DNA of 64,000 nt from Psychrobium sp. MM17-31. Lineage in GTDB: Bacteria > Pseudomonadota > Gammaproteobacteria > Enterobacterales > Psychrobiaceae. Below, one piece after another: positions 17,901-23,677 of this stretch (position 1 is the first letter of the stretch; each line of letters opens with the position of its first letter). The position numbers were made by a program, and so were the translations under genes. The notes beneath the pieces are model-generated. The model searched no databases. It saw nothing but the letters and a program-made list of their open reading frames with translations, and was not told the origin of the DNA. The stretch covers positions 496,001-560,000 of the forward strand of contig NZ_JAKRGA010000001.1 in assembly GCF_022347785.1 (NCBI RefSeq), in the 5' to 3' direction.

Positions 17901-19765
17901 GCTATTGTGAAATCACCACAAGTTAATGTACTTTCATCGATGGGATGCCCGAACTTCAAACTAAATTTCACTGTAGTTTTATCAAGCACTGGATCTTGCT
18001 GATTAGATGTTTGAGTGAAAGTTACTGTGGTCAGACTATCAACCGGGCGGATCCAAATTGCACCTTTAGCTCCTCGGCCACCATCTGCTTTCTTACCATT
18101 GGTATTCTTACCAAAGATACCGCCACTACCAGCACCACCATATATGTTGCCGTCAAAACCATCTTTGGCCTGCGAATTACTACTACTGACTTTACCGTTG
18201 CCACCGTCTCCAGCACCGTCGGGGAAAAATGCCGTATTAGCAACACCACCACGACCGGGATCAAAACCATTCGCACCATCGCTGCCGTGACCGGCATATC
18301 CACCAGCACCACCGCCAGCACCAGCTTTTAAATTATTCGAATTATCATTGCCATTACCACCGTCACCGCCGTTAAAACGAATTTGCCCGATAGAGTCAGA
18401 CGCTTGTCCGCCAGCAGCTCCCGTTGTTTGACTTGTGGTTTCCGCACTACTTGGGGTTTTACCACCTGCTGCTAGTACCAAAGCATTATTAGCATTCGTC
18501 AGGGTGAAATAACTATCCTCGCCATTTTTTTTTGATTCACCAACATTATTTTTACCGCCAGCGCCAACAAAAACTTTATAAACTTCACCAGGTAATACTG
18601 AAATCACTGAACTTGCAGATGCACCGCCACCGCCGCCACCGCCAGCAAGTGTTGGCCCGTTATTTCCATTACCATCAATCACTGCTTGACCACCGCCTCC
18701 GCCGCCGATGGCTAATACTTCAATCGCATAAACATTACTAGGAACGGTAAATTGACTATCCGATGTATAGGTTTTTAAATCAAAACCTCTGCAATCCTCT
18801 GGGCGTACAACATAGCGTGGTGAAATATCGCTCGTGTTATTTAAATCGCGGATTCGAATGTTAAAAGCCATTCTATTCGAGCTACTACTCTTGTTAACAA
18901 TAACAGGTGAAGAGCTGCCAGAAGCCAATACCATGTCGTTATCATCTATTACCTGCATTTGAGTGACAGTGCCGGAATCATCATGCCAATGAACTTGATA
19001 CTGAAAAGCTCTGTTGTTAAGACACATGCCACGCACTGTATCTATTTCGATATTATCGACATTGTCACGCACCACAAACAGTGACGCACCACAGGTAGCA
19101 AAACTTACTTTGCCATTTTGAACAATGGCTTGATTCGATTCATTAGAGGATATGCCATCGCTACAGCTGGCCAAAAAGTCTTGTGTTAAACCCGATTGCC
19201 CAAGCTCCTGTCCTGCATGCTTGGCGTAAATAGAAACAGGCGTGCCATCGGGGTAATCGACATTAATACTAAGCTCGATAGGTTTAGAAAAAATTAAATG
19301 TTGATCTTTGATGCCAAACTCAAAGGCGTGGACATCGCCCTCTATTTGAAACTGTGAAGCATCACTTTGATGCAAGGTTAACTGACGATAATCTATTGCG
19401 CCGCCAGAATAGCGACTAACCCGTGTATTTTTATGAACTCTCGCATAGAGACTGCCTCTTTCATCATTCACGTTTACCTGTTGTTCAAAAGTAAATGATA
19501 GTTGCTGTTCTTCGCGCTCTACAATACTTAGCGCCTGTTTATCAACTAGATACAGTGGTGTCGTAGAATCTAAAAGAGGAGGTGTTTTTTCTACTAGAAT
19601 GTCAGTAGGCAAAGATTGCTGCTGAGCAACATTACTATCTTGCATCTGCCAATATACCGCACCTGTGCAAACCACTGCACCGATAGCAAATAGTGACTTA
19701 TAAAATGATCGAACAGAACTGTTAAACGACTGTTTATCTGACTTGGATTTAGATACCACATCCAT
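5948..19765 (-). CDS. Giant Ig/cadherin-repeat surface protein fused to an OmpA-like outer-membrane protein
   Basis: An uninterrupted frame of 4605 residues. Order, with rough positions: an N-terminal hydrophobic segment (25-42); a Gly-rich domain with GGGGGG runs (327-568); two SwmB-like Ig domains (570-800); about 28 Ig (He_PIG) and cadherin-like modules with N-D-A-P linkers (805-3515). Then come thrombospondin-3-like calcium motifs such as DSDNDGLPDELEERIG (3650-3930), a PKD-like domain (3912-4002) and a choice-of-anchor U-like domain (4040-4205). A Pro-rich linker leads into GGSVSLFIFVLLGMLFML (about 4240), which resembles a GlyGly-CTERM. Next is a second export-signal-like segment (LPLLAVVGMVGTLSLVG), an eight-strand-type barrel (about 4305-4455), a Lys/Pro linker, and an OmpA peptidoglycan-binding domain (GHTDNVGSSEYN; NRRVEV at the end). 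Start: ATG with GGAGAG six bases upstream. It is probably a surface adhesin anchored in the outer membrane. Function is inferred from architecture only. Confidence 0.85.
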   Translation of the reverse strand: MDVVSKSKSDKQSFNSSVRSFYKSLFAIGAVVCTGAVYWQMQDSNVAQQQSLPTDILVEKTPPLLDSTTPLYLVDKQALSIVEREEQQLSFTFEQQVNVNDERGSLYARVHKNTRVSRYSGGAIDYRQLTLHQSDASQFQIEGDVHAFEFGIKDQHLIFSKPIELSINVDYPDGTPVSIYAKHAGQELGQSGLTQDFLASCSDGISSNESNQAIVQNGKVSFATCGASLFVVRDNVDNIEIDTVRGMCLNNRAFQYQVHWHDDSGTVTQMQVIDDNDMVLASGSSSPVIVNKSSSSNRMAFNIRIRDLNNTSDISPRYVVRPEDCRGFDLKTYTSDSQFTVPSNVYAIEVLAIGGGGGGQAVIDGNGNNGPTLAGGGGGGGASASSVISVLPGEVYKVFVGAGGKNNVGESKKNGEDSYFTLTNANNALVLAAGGKTPSSAETTSQTTGAAGGQASDSIGQIRFNGGDGGNGNDNSNNLKAGAGGGAGGYAGHGSDGANGFDPGRGGVANTAFFPDGAGDGGNGKVSSSNSQAKDGFDGNIYGGAGSGGIFGKNTNGKKADGGRGAKGAIWIRPVDSLTTVTFTQTSNQQDPVLDKTTVKFSLKFGHPIDESTLTCGDFTIAGAAGAVCDSITEGTPHDDTKYFIELTTANNGPLTIAMNSNSVKDSSNNFMPTPFGGDTNMLMLGHADTTKPNVSIEQASSQADPDTSDGTIVYRATFDEPIKPETFTCADIVLSGSAIASCSGITEQSPNNGRVFDVQVIASTNGIVTATIMSDSVSDYKDNTNNASTSSDNSVRVSTLALNRAPILNDKTLSLPENSAVGNTLWTMTQGDPDEEVLIYSIATGDPNGQFEVNSSGVISVKANNALDFEAASNSFNLTVRAEDVHGASDTASVVINLTNVNEAPAITGTPAGSINEEALYSFTPTANDVDAGDTKTFSLINAPSWLTVNPNTGQISGTPSNDDVGIYTNISIRITDGSGLFSDLTSFAITVNNTNDAPTISGAPAITINEDASYSFTPTANDIDVGDNLTFTITNKPVWATFDAATGKLSGTPTNDDVGTTNNIVISVRDSEDETASLAAFNLTVNNVNDKPTISGSPITSVNEDSAYSFTPSANDVDTGDTLTFSISATPSWTTFDTATGELSGTPTNDDVGTTSNIVISVKDSEDETAFLAAFNLTVNNVNDAPTISGSPITSVNEDSAYSFTPSANDVDTGDTLTFSISTTPSWATFDTATGMFSGTPTNDDVGTTSNIVISVKDVANATASLAAFDLTVVNLNQAPALSGGSFSIAENSVLNANVGTALSLVDPDIGDSHTFSITSGNRDNAFKITNDGQLQVLTPSALNFEERQSFALTVEVSDGALTDTASVTVTVNDVQEISNFSIADIESTSVFENTVYQSPVAAISGTPIGNVTYSKSGDDATLFTLDTATGELGLGAKDFEAPADNDTNNTYLVTLTATDDDQNTAEKDIVITVTNFNVAPVIDKTNLTDQTQAEDFTDYTLGFTVTDADQDDITLSINNSAPTIVDVSVSPTTAIDYAAYNVGNYDIAINSINNQFGSAAIELVATDMYGVTDVASFNMTIPAVLDFPTLASLDISLNEDFSDFDVSLENLDFAGQSSLTIDVSFSDSTVVQPVSQVILNSVDGTTGKFTLQSIADAFGSTTATITVTANGQTPVSKDITITVNPVNDAPTISGSAAVATELQAYAWTPTFDDIDNAKNALTFSQTGLPAWVTLNAATGEISGTPTVNDQGSSNAVITVSDGALSANLSITINVNNVNQAPVYTDTDFTVAENSANNTLVGTHIASDIDAGDVHTYSIESGNTGNAFAIDNDGKITVNDVTALDYETNAEFTLEVKAQDNGGLSDLALVTVGLTNVNEAPTIGGAAPTTIAQNAFYQFTALGNDVDAGDTLTYSAANLPTWLTIDSATGILSGTPTNSDLGDHSNITITVKDALNLSAQLAPFTVTVTDVNDLPIVTGTPALFVDEDSAYSFKLTISDLDVGDTHVISGANIPSWLTINQATQTLEGTPRNGDVGVYSDITLTVTDSSNGSNSLAPFELTVKNTNDVPVISGVAATTVNQGVAYSFTPGVVDVDLGDSVSFSITGRPSWLAFDTATGKLSGTPSNSDVGNYSNIIITATDSNDAQASLSAFAIAVVNVNDAPTISGVPASSVNEDSLYSFTPSILDIDSGDNHSFSATGLPSWLTLNTSTGVISGTPSNSDVGSYANIVLTVQDAAGARASLPAFSVTVNNVNDAPTITGTPTTTIAQGSAYRFTAQGDDIDDGDTLTYSITNKPSWAVFNTTNGVLQGTPSNGDVGTTANIVISVQDAANQKVSLAAFSIEVTNVNDAPTISGVPVGGVLQGEAYSFIPSANDIDVNDELTFSATNLPSWLSLDTSSGQISGVPANADVGVFANIVISVKDKANATASLPAFTITVSNSNDAPVISGVPNTSVNQDTVYSFTPSASDQDVGDELSFSIVNKPSWASFDSATGALAGTPNNSDVGTTNGIVISVLDKASAKASLASFAIEVVNVNDAPVISGAPATSVLEDAPYSFTPVASDIDNNDSLSFSITNKPSWANFNAQTGQLSGTPDNSHVGTTSNIVITVTDNADANAALTAFNVEVINVNQPPSLANQNFAIAENSTADTLVGTPLSASDPDAATTLSYTITNGNGDDAFAIDNNGQLTVKTPSALNFENKTQYSLTIEVSDSELGDTAVVTIDVTDVVEAATFSINDIGATKVSENVVYQSPVIQTTGEHIGELSYALTGDDAALFSVDSTTGEFTLPAQDFELPADANTDNNYQVTLTAVDSDDNNASKDFVIEVTNYNVAPTITSDELVKQTQQEDFSDYQLGFMVTDSDKDKLTLSLNNSTPSVVNVSVAPTTELSFVDYENAAYNLSVASILDQFGAANIQLIATDMYGESAVKSFDIVIPAVLDFPNISTESIALNEDYAPYTVTLENIDFAGEPSVTVEVSVDNADLLEPVTPLVVSSSRASAQLTLRSKANKHGTGNITFTVKADGNPDVTKTIPMTVMAVNDAPVISGTPIVAVEAQAYGWLLTASDIENDSLSFSASNLPPWASINANTGEITGTPTIFDANVHDDVVISVNDGELSSAMTVTIEVQNTNQDPVYDDGFMSIAENSAVGSVIGTHTAQDVDRHALTYAIDSGNTGNAFDINANGEVVVAQIEALDYESNSRFELIVRATDAEGASDTATLVIDLIDVNEAPAIEVGAGAEPSATIDQGDVYNFTPSGSDIDGGDVLTYSITNQPSWLSFDVATGQLSGISDNGAVGEYNDIVISVTDTAGLSQDLAPFTIVVNNLNDAPIISGTPVTEIDEGQTYSFAPTASDIDVGDSLTFAIENLPSWMTFDSLTGVLTGTPENGQVGSYNNIVISVTDSEGLSDSLASFSIDVINVNNPPTLDDAEFSIAEDTAIGSAVGSPLFASDIDVNTEFSYSITSGNLNNTFAIDDAGQLSLLAAVDFESLTTYTLSVEVSDGALSATNTVVIEVTDVLDGIDKDIDDVNNAITGGTTSTIEVDKYTAIGVTGVNGGNIEEVNKRVGGISPEQLPVTPSTIQVIVDEINALKLINEYSTSGGSSTKPTVEDFEKLGIKGITIDVLDALNKALAANPATRTIEQLKVLISDLTKGDSDNDGLPDELEERIGSSSTDNNSPTLNGNGDDDGDGVTNAVEAYLASIGGQSVPNTSPSTDSDGDGLPDALEVARGSDPLDANDPTDNGAQVASNGLTNTVNAYLKSLGLVNGKGEVEKFADYDNDGINDALEVTLGGNPLRADDNDVDDDGVVDFIESFLTDTINDGQDTKELDLNANGLSDAYEVRQAATLKELQDLFAIKQISDSDGDGISDAVEEFLTGGDNSESITPESDSDGDGITDIEEIESGSNPLRNDIPVLWVESTEIGDDQLGLETYFGGLTATKVTYNWTLDSLTDAGMTVSGTDIKQPVVSQLVAGLYPVSVTVVRTINGQALSSTAHYVVNISDSGELAVKDSDGDGVADNVDTDNGNSDKEETIPTKIVSEDTFKMMTQNGIKLRLGVVAILAGNNGSEVSEESIAQFGDGQGGKVDESLALDNDFDHLDAFDYEALNLPEAGAMIPIFIPLTQAIPENASLRKFNPTDGWKDYDVSGEDSFATAPAVSDGVCSTDIDDYTSGLTQGHMCLLLQITDGGANDSDGLINGMIVDPVAISAPKKVDPVTPPPPPKPEPTPEPEYKTGTKGGSVSLFIFVLLGMLFMLRQIQFNRGYAALSRRMRQLPLLAVVGMVGTLSLVGYSPTTLADNTKKERSSHGFVHLGAGASALTPLKDDVKLDTENNIAWQFGAGWQFNQYFAIEGYYANLDKYEISNSQSIDYRSIGLQLTGYWPVTDNGRLLAFVGGSELDTKGHNVEVTQVESNSVHLGAGFEYDWDANWFSRIQWTTIDEDADMFTVHFGRRFGVEAREKAAKPSPIKPAPKLAPKLAKVKKEVVKPVVEKVASTRFIEYVGFDHDEQGLDTRGREQISRAIKLMKASPSSRAVLFGHTDNVGSSEYNFKLSLSRANNIRDMLTAAGIDKSRIRVKAYGDTAPIASNNYFKGRVKNRRVEVMIIE
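10075..11880 (-). repeat. Module super-block B inside the giant gene
   Basis: About 600 residues in which six module types follow each other: NQPPSLANQNF, FSINDIGATK, NVAPTITSDEL, LDFPNISTESI, NDAPVISGTPIVAVEAQAYGW, NQDPVYDDGF, then NEAP. The same order recurs at 14120-15930. Boundaries are approximate. Confidence 0.7.
14120..15930 (-). repeat. Module super-block A inside the giant gene
   Basis: The counterpart of the block at 10075-11880, in the same order: NQAPALSGGSF, FSIADIESTS, NVAPVIDKTNL, LDFPTLASLDI, NDAPTISGSAAVATELQAYAW, NQAPVYTDTDF, then NEAP. Copies are diverged at residue level but collinear, which points to one ancient block duplication. Boundaries are approximate. Confidence 0.7.
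15960..16615 (-). repeat. 282-bp tandem repeats within the giant gene
   Basis: Neighbouring Ig-like modules repeat with a 282-base period (94 residues). For example GCACTGTCTTCATTTACAGA occurs at 16158 and again at 16440, and ATTGACGTTATTTACCGTAA at 16211 and 16493. The near-identity at DNA level shows a recent duplication or gene conversion, unlike the diverged modules elsewhere in the gene. Confidence 0.85.
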
Positions 19766-20230
19766 GTTTCACTCTCCGAACTCTATCTTTTACAGAACAA
19801 AGCCAAGAAATATGTAGTGACTCAATGCAGATTAAGACCACTACGACATGAGAAATCTTCCTTGACTTACTACTACAGGTATAAGTACAGGTTAAAACTT
19901 ATACTAAACAAGAGTATATGATGAACAATATAGATTGTATACGGAAAAGTAATTATTCAGATAAGAATGAGACTTTTAGGTAAAAAGCACTAATTTTTAT
20001 AATACTTTTTTACTATCGAAAGATGTATTTCATTGAAGATAATAATTAAACCTTAGTCTAAAGTCATTGAATTTTAAAGATTAACTAATTTACGTGCAAG
20101 TTAACACGCGGGCAAAAAACAAACAACTGCCAACTAACGATTATTTTGCACATAAACTATCAAGCGGCACTTTAGTGATATCGTGTTTAAAATACCAATA
20201 GTAAAGTATTAGATTGGATTTCAGACAAAT
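19766..20230. other. Intergenic region upstream of the giant gene, no gene seen
   Basis: About 465 AT-rich bases between the giant gene start and the rplT terminator. No open frame with a ribosome site was found on either strand. The length suggests an extended promoter or leader for the giant gene, but no clear sigma70 box pair or operator could be fixed by eye. Confidence 0.5.
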
Positions 20231-20256
20231 AAAAAGGAGCCCGAAGGCTCCTTTTT
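20231..20256 (-). terminator. Rho-independent terminator of the infC-rpmI-rplT operon
   Basis: An 11-bp stem AAAAAGGAGCC / GGCTCCTTTTT with a CGAA loop lies 25 bases after the rplT stop. It is symmetrical (A run on one side, T run on the other), so it could stop transcription from both directions. Confidence 0.9.
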
Positions 20257-20280
20257 CAGTAACTCAAAAGAGATTTTGAA

Positions 20281-20634
20281 TTAAAGTGCAGCTTTTGCTT
20301 TTTCAACAAGAACGCTAAATGCATGCTTATCGAATACAGCGATGTCTGCTAAGATCTTACGATCGATTTCAATAGATGCTTTCTTAAGACCGTTGATGAA
20401 ACGGCTGTAAGACATTTCGTTTTGACGTGCAGCAGCATTAATACGAGCAATCCATAATTGACGGAATTGACGTTTACGCTGACGACGGTCACGGTAAGCA
20501 TATTGACCAGCTTTAGTTACAGCTTGGAAAGCAACACGATAAACACGTGAACGTGCACCGTAATAACCTTTAGCTTGCTTTAAAACTTTCTTGTGGCTCG
20601 CGCGAGCCTGTACACCACGTTTTACTCTAGGCAT
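20281..20634 (-). CDS. rplT: 50S ribosomal protein L20
   Basis: Large-subunit protein that binds 23S rRNA and is essential early in 50S assembly. The 117 residues begin [20 protein letters not shown] and keep the family segments [15 protein letters not shown] and [14 protein letters not shown]. It lies 22 bases after rpmI. In enteric bacteria L20 represses translation of rpmI-rplT by binding the mRNA; whether the leader here folds in that way was not tested. Unlike E. coli, the operon ends here with a terminator and pheST does not follow. Confidence 0.98.
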   Translation of the reverse strand: MPRVKRGVQARASHKKVLKQAKGYYGARSRVYRVAFQAVTKAGQYAYRDRRQRKRQFRQLWIARINAAARQNEMSYSRFINGLKKASIEIDRKILADIAVFDKHAFSVLVEKAKAAL

Positions 20635-20656
20635 TGTTCAAATTCTCCAGTAAGTC

Positions 20657-20854
20657 TTATGCGAAAGGAAGCATACGGTTGATTGAAGGAACGTCCACTT
20701 TGTGGATCATACCTTTAGAACGTAACTGACGCTTACGCTTAGTACTTTTCTTAGTCAGGATGTGACGTAAGTGGTTGTGTTTGAATTTGAAGCCACCAGA
20801 ACCCGTTTTCTTGAAACGTTTCGCAGCGCCTTTACAAGTTTTCATTTTAGGCAT
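20657..20854 (-). CDS. rpmI: 50S ribosomal protein L35
   Basis: Small basic large-subunit protein of 65 residues, beginning [20 protein letters not shown] and containing the family's [19 protein letters not shown]-type segment. It sits between infC and rplT as in most bacteria. About 106 bases separate it from infC, and this gap contains a stable hairpin (20911-20934). That spacing leaves room for the L20-dependent translational control known in E. coli, which is inference here. Confidence 0.98.
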   Translation of the reverse strand: MPKMKTCKGAAKRFKKTGSGGFKFKHNHLRHILTKKSTKRKRQLRSKGMIHKVDVPSINRMLPFA

Positions 20855-20910
20855 AATAAAATCTTCTACTTCGCATTGGGTTAAATTTACATAGCAAGGC
20901 GTACAAAATT

Positions 20911-20934
20911 CAGCCCCAACCTAGGTTAGGGCTG
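20911..20934 (-). terminator. Hairpin between infC and rpmI, possible attenuator or terminator
   Basis: An almost perfect palindrome CAGCCCTAACC / GGTTGGGGCTG on the minus strand is followed by AATTTTGT. The weak T run suggests partial termination or a processing or regulatory hairpin in the infC-rpmI gap, so that rpmI-rplT can be expressed differently from infC. Confidence 0.55.
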
Positions 20935-20960
20935 ACATTGTAACTTTTAAGTTGCCTTAA

Positions 20961-21503
20961 CTATTTCTTTTTCGGTGCTAATACCATTACCATTTGGCGA
21001 CCTTCCATTGCTGGAAAAGACTCCACGTTAGCTAGTTCAGCTACATCATCTTTAATACGATTCAATAACTTAGTACCTAAACCTTGGTGTGCCATTTCGC
21101 GACCACGGAAACGCAGTGTAATTTTCACTTTGTTCCCGTCTTCAAGAAAGCGATTCAGGTTGCGTAGTTTTACCTGATAATCACCTTCGTCAGTTCCAGG
21201 ACGGAATTTAAGTTCCTTGATCTGGACCTGTTTATTCTTTTGACGTTGCTCTTTTTCCTTTTTCGATTTCTCGAAAATGAATTTACCGTAGTCCATAACG
21301 CGACATACAGGCGGCTCGGCATTTGGACTGATCTCAACTAAGTCTAAGTTAGCTTCTTCGGCAGCACTCATGGCTTCATGTAGTGAAACAATTCCTACAG
21401 ATTCGCCGTCTGCGCCAGTTAAACGAACTTCACTTGCGGTGATTTCACCATTTATTTGGTGCAAATTCTTCTTTTGCACTTGTCCTCTTCTTGCGCCTTT
21501 AAT
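20961..21503 (-). CDS. infC: Translation initiation factor IF-3, ATT start codon
   Basis: IF-3 binds the 30S subunit, discriminates start codons and prevents early 50S joining. An in-frame GTG at 21479 would give 172 residues. Reading upstream from it gives ATT at 21503 followed by [12 protein letters not shown], which aligns with MKGGKRVQTARPN of E. coli IF-3 and yields 180 residues, the E. coli length. GGAGG lies 8 bases before the ATT. The rare ATT start is known in E. coli infC, where IF-3 represses its own translation through it, and the same control is inferred here. The core INGEIT...[24 protein letters not shown] and FRGREMAHQ segments are all present. thrS ends 3 bases upstream, and its stop overlaps the infC ribosome site region. 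Confidence 0.93.
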   Translation of the reverse strand: MKGARRGQVQKKNLHQINGEITASEVRLTGADGESVGIVSLHEAMSAAEEANLDLVEISPNAEPPVCRVMDYGKFIFEKSKKEKEQRQKNKQVQIKELKFRPGTDEGDYQVKLRNLNRFLEDGNKVKITLRFRGREMAHQGLGTKLLNRIKDDVAELANVESFPAMEGRQMVMVLAPKKK

Positions 21504-21506
21504 CGG

Positions 21507-23441
21507 TTATTCCTCCAGTTGTGTAAGACTACGTGTTTGAATCTCGTTAGTCAGTGCGGCGGTAAATGCTTCTAATGACATTTTACCTAGGTCAACACCA
21601 CTTCGAGTTCGAACGGCAATTTCTTGCGCTTCTACCTCTTTATCACCAATTACAATTTGGTAAGGCACGCGCTTCAATGTGTGCTCACGGATTTTAAAGC
21701 CTATTTTCTCATTTCTCAAGTCTGCTTTGGCTCTAATTCCGTTAGATTTCAATTTATTTACGATATCTGTGACATATTCGCTTTGTTTGTCGGTGATATT
21801 CATCACCACAACTTGCATTGGCGATAACCACGTTGGGAATAATCCCGCGTATTCTTCAATTAAAATACCGATGAAACGCTCAAGTGAGCCCAAGATTGCA
21901 CGGTGAATCATCACTGGTGTGTGACGCTCGTTATCTTCGGCAACAAAAGTGGCGTCTAAACGATCTGGCATTGAGAAATCAAGCTGGATTGTACCACATT
22001 GCCATGCACGACCTAGACAGTCGTGAAGCGTGAACTCAATCTTAGGACCGTAGAACGCGCCCTCACCCGGCTGAAGTTCGTACTCAAGTTCGTTTTTCTC
22101 TAGTGCTTCGCGCAGCGCTTGCTCAGCGTTATCCCACACTTCATCACTACCTACACGCTGCTCTGGGCGCGTTGATAGTTTAATGGCGATATCTTTAAAA
22201 CCGAATGTCTCGTAACAATCGAATACCATCTTGATACAGTCTGTTACTTCATCCAAAATTTGTTCGTTAGTACAGAAGATATGGGCATCATCTTGAGTAA
22301 AAGCACGCACACGCATTAAACCGTGTAATGCACCCGATGGCTCGTTACGATGACAAGAACCAAACTCTGCCATACGCAACGGTAAATCGCGGTACGATTT
22401 TAAGCCTTGGTTAAAAATTTGTACGTGACCCGGACAGTTCATTGGCTTGATAGCGTAATCGCGCGCTTCACTGTGTGTTGTGAACATGCCGTCGGCGTAT
22501 TTGTCCCAGTGACCCGATTTTTCCCACATTGTGCGATCCATGATTTGCGGACCTTTCACTTCTTGGTAATCGTATTGGTTTAGTTTTTCACGAACAAATG
22601 TCTCAAGTTCGCGGAATACTGTCCAACCATCGTTGTGCCAGAACACCATACCCGGTGCTTCTTCTTGCATGTGGTAAAGGTCAAGATGCTTACCAATTTT
22701 ACGGTGATCGCGTTTCTCTGCTTCTTCTAAACGTTTTAAATAAGCTTTTAATTGCTTCTTATCTGCCCAGGCTGTGCCGTAAACACGTTGTAGCATTTTG
22801 TTTTTCGCATCACCGCGCCAGTAAGCACCAGCCACTTTCATGATCTTGAAATGGTGACAGTGTTTCATGTTTGGTACGTGAGGACCGCGACACATGTCGA
22901 TGTATTCTTCGTGGTGATATAAACCTGGGCGTGCATCTTTGTCGATACCGTCGATGATTTCTAGCTTGTAGCTTTCACCGCGCTCTTCAAAAACTTTGCG
23001 CGCTTCATCAACTGATACTTTCTTGCGAATAACGTCGTAGTTAGTCTTGGCCAGTTTTAGCATGTGCTTTTCAAGCTTGGCTAAATCTTCAACCGTTAAT
23101 GAGTGCTCCATGTCGATATCGTAGTAAAAACCGTTATCAATGGTCGGACCGATGGCCATTTTGGCATCAGGCCATAGTTGTTTCACCGCGTGACCAATCA
23201 AGTGGGCACACGAGTGACGAATGATTTCTAGACCGTCTTCGTCTTTTGCGGTAATGATTTCAATGGCGCTATCTTCGGTGATTAGTTCACAAGCGTCTAC
23301 GCGCTGACCATTGATGCGACCTGCAATACAAGCTTTCGCTAAGCCTGGGCCGATGTCCGCCGCCACATCCATAATAGATACGGCATTGTCGAAAGAACGT
23401 TGGCTGCCATCTGGCAGTGTAATTGTAACTGGAGTACTCAT
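21507..23441 (-). CDS. thrS: Threonyl-tRNA synthetase
   Basis: Class II synthetase charging tRNA-Thr. With the ATG at 23441 the product has 644 residues (E. coli 642) and begins [20 protein letters not shown]. It has a TGS domain (1-62), an editing domain with the [16 protein letters not shown] zinc-type motif, the catalytic core ([10 protein letters not shown] and the motif-2 [20 protein letters not shown] region) and a C-terminal anticodon-binding domain. The frame is open 45 codons further upstream, but that stretch has no family match, and AGGA precedes the chosen ATG. It is followed immediately by infC. In E. coli thrS represses its own translation through a tRNA-like leader; nothing comparable was demonstrated here. 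Confidence 0.97.
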   Translation of the reverse strand: MSTPVTITLPDGSQRSFDNAVSIMDVAADIGPGLAKACIAGRINGQRVDACELITEDSAIEIITAKDEDGLEIIRHSCAHLIGHAVKQLWPDAKMAIGPTIDNGFYYDIDMEHSLTVEDLAKLEKHMLKLAKTNYDVIRKKVSVDEARKVFEERGESYKLEIIDGIDKDARPGLYHHEEYIDMCRGPHVPNMKHCHHFKIMKVAGAYWRGDAKNKMLQRVYGTAWADKKQLKAYLKRLEEAEKRDHRKIGKHLDLYHMQEEAPGMVFWHNDGWTVFRELETFVREKLNQYDYQEVKGPQIMDRTMWEKSGHWDKYADGMFTTHSEARDYAIKPMNCPGHVQIFNQGLKSYRDLPLRMAEFGSCHRNEPSGALHGLMRVRAFTQDDAHIFCTNEQILDEVTDCIKMVFDCYETFGFKDIAIKLSTRPEQRVGSDEVWDNAEQALREALEKNELEYELQPGEGAFYGPKIEFTLHDCLGRAWQCGTIQLDFSMPDRLDATFVAEDNERHTPVMIHRAILGSLERFIGILIEEYAGLFPTWLSPMQVVVMNITDKQSEYVTDIVNKLKSNGIRAKADLRNEKIGFKIREHTLKRVPYQIVIGDKEVEAQEIAVRTRSGVDLGKMSLEAFTAALTNEIQTRSLTQLEE

Positions 23442-23636
23442 TAAGCTAATTCCTAACAGTGGTGACCTATACCAAAGATCACATGTCTTTTTTATTAAAA
23501 AGGTAGTGCCGATAATCATAAAATTACGTCGGCATAAAACGTTTTCCTTTTGTTCGCCAAACGTAGGCGGGAGCAAAAGGCGGCTAATTCTACCTTATTG
23601 CCTATATAACAACAATGATCAAAGGCTAAAAACAAA

Positions 23637-23659
23637 AAAGCCAGCATAATGCTGGCTTT
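23637..23659 (-). terminator. Rho-independent terminator of the DEAD-box helicase gene
   Basis: Stem AAAGCCAGCA / TGCTGGCTTT with a 3-base loop, followed on the minus strand by TTTTTGTTTTT. It lies just past the helicase stop at 23678 and separates it from thrS. Confidence 0.88.
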
Positions 23660-23677
23660 CTATTACATCGCAATGAC

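Noticed and set aside
6057-18741. Many open frames of 60-130 codons on both strands inside the giant gene
   Set aside because: They are shadow frames of a repetitive coding sequence. They recur at the module period and have no family match or ribosome site.
23442-23576. 45-codon N-terminal extension of thrS
   Set aside because: ThrS proteins begin at the [12 protein letters not shown] equivalent. The extension has no family match.
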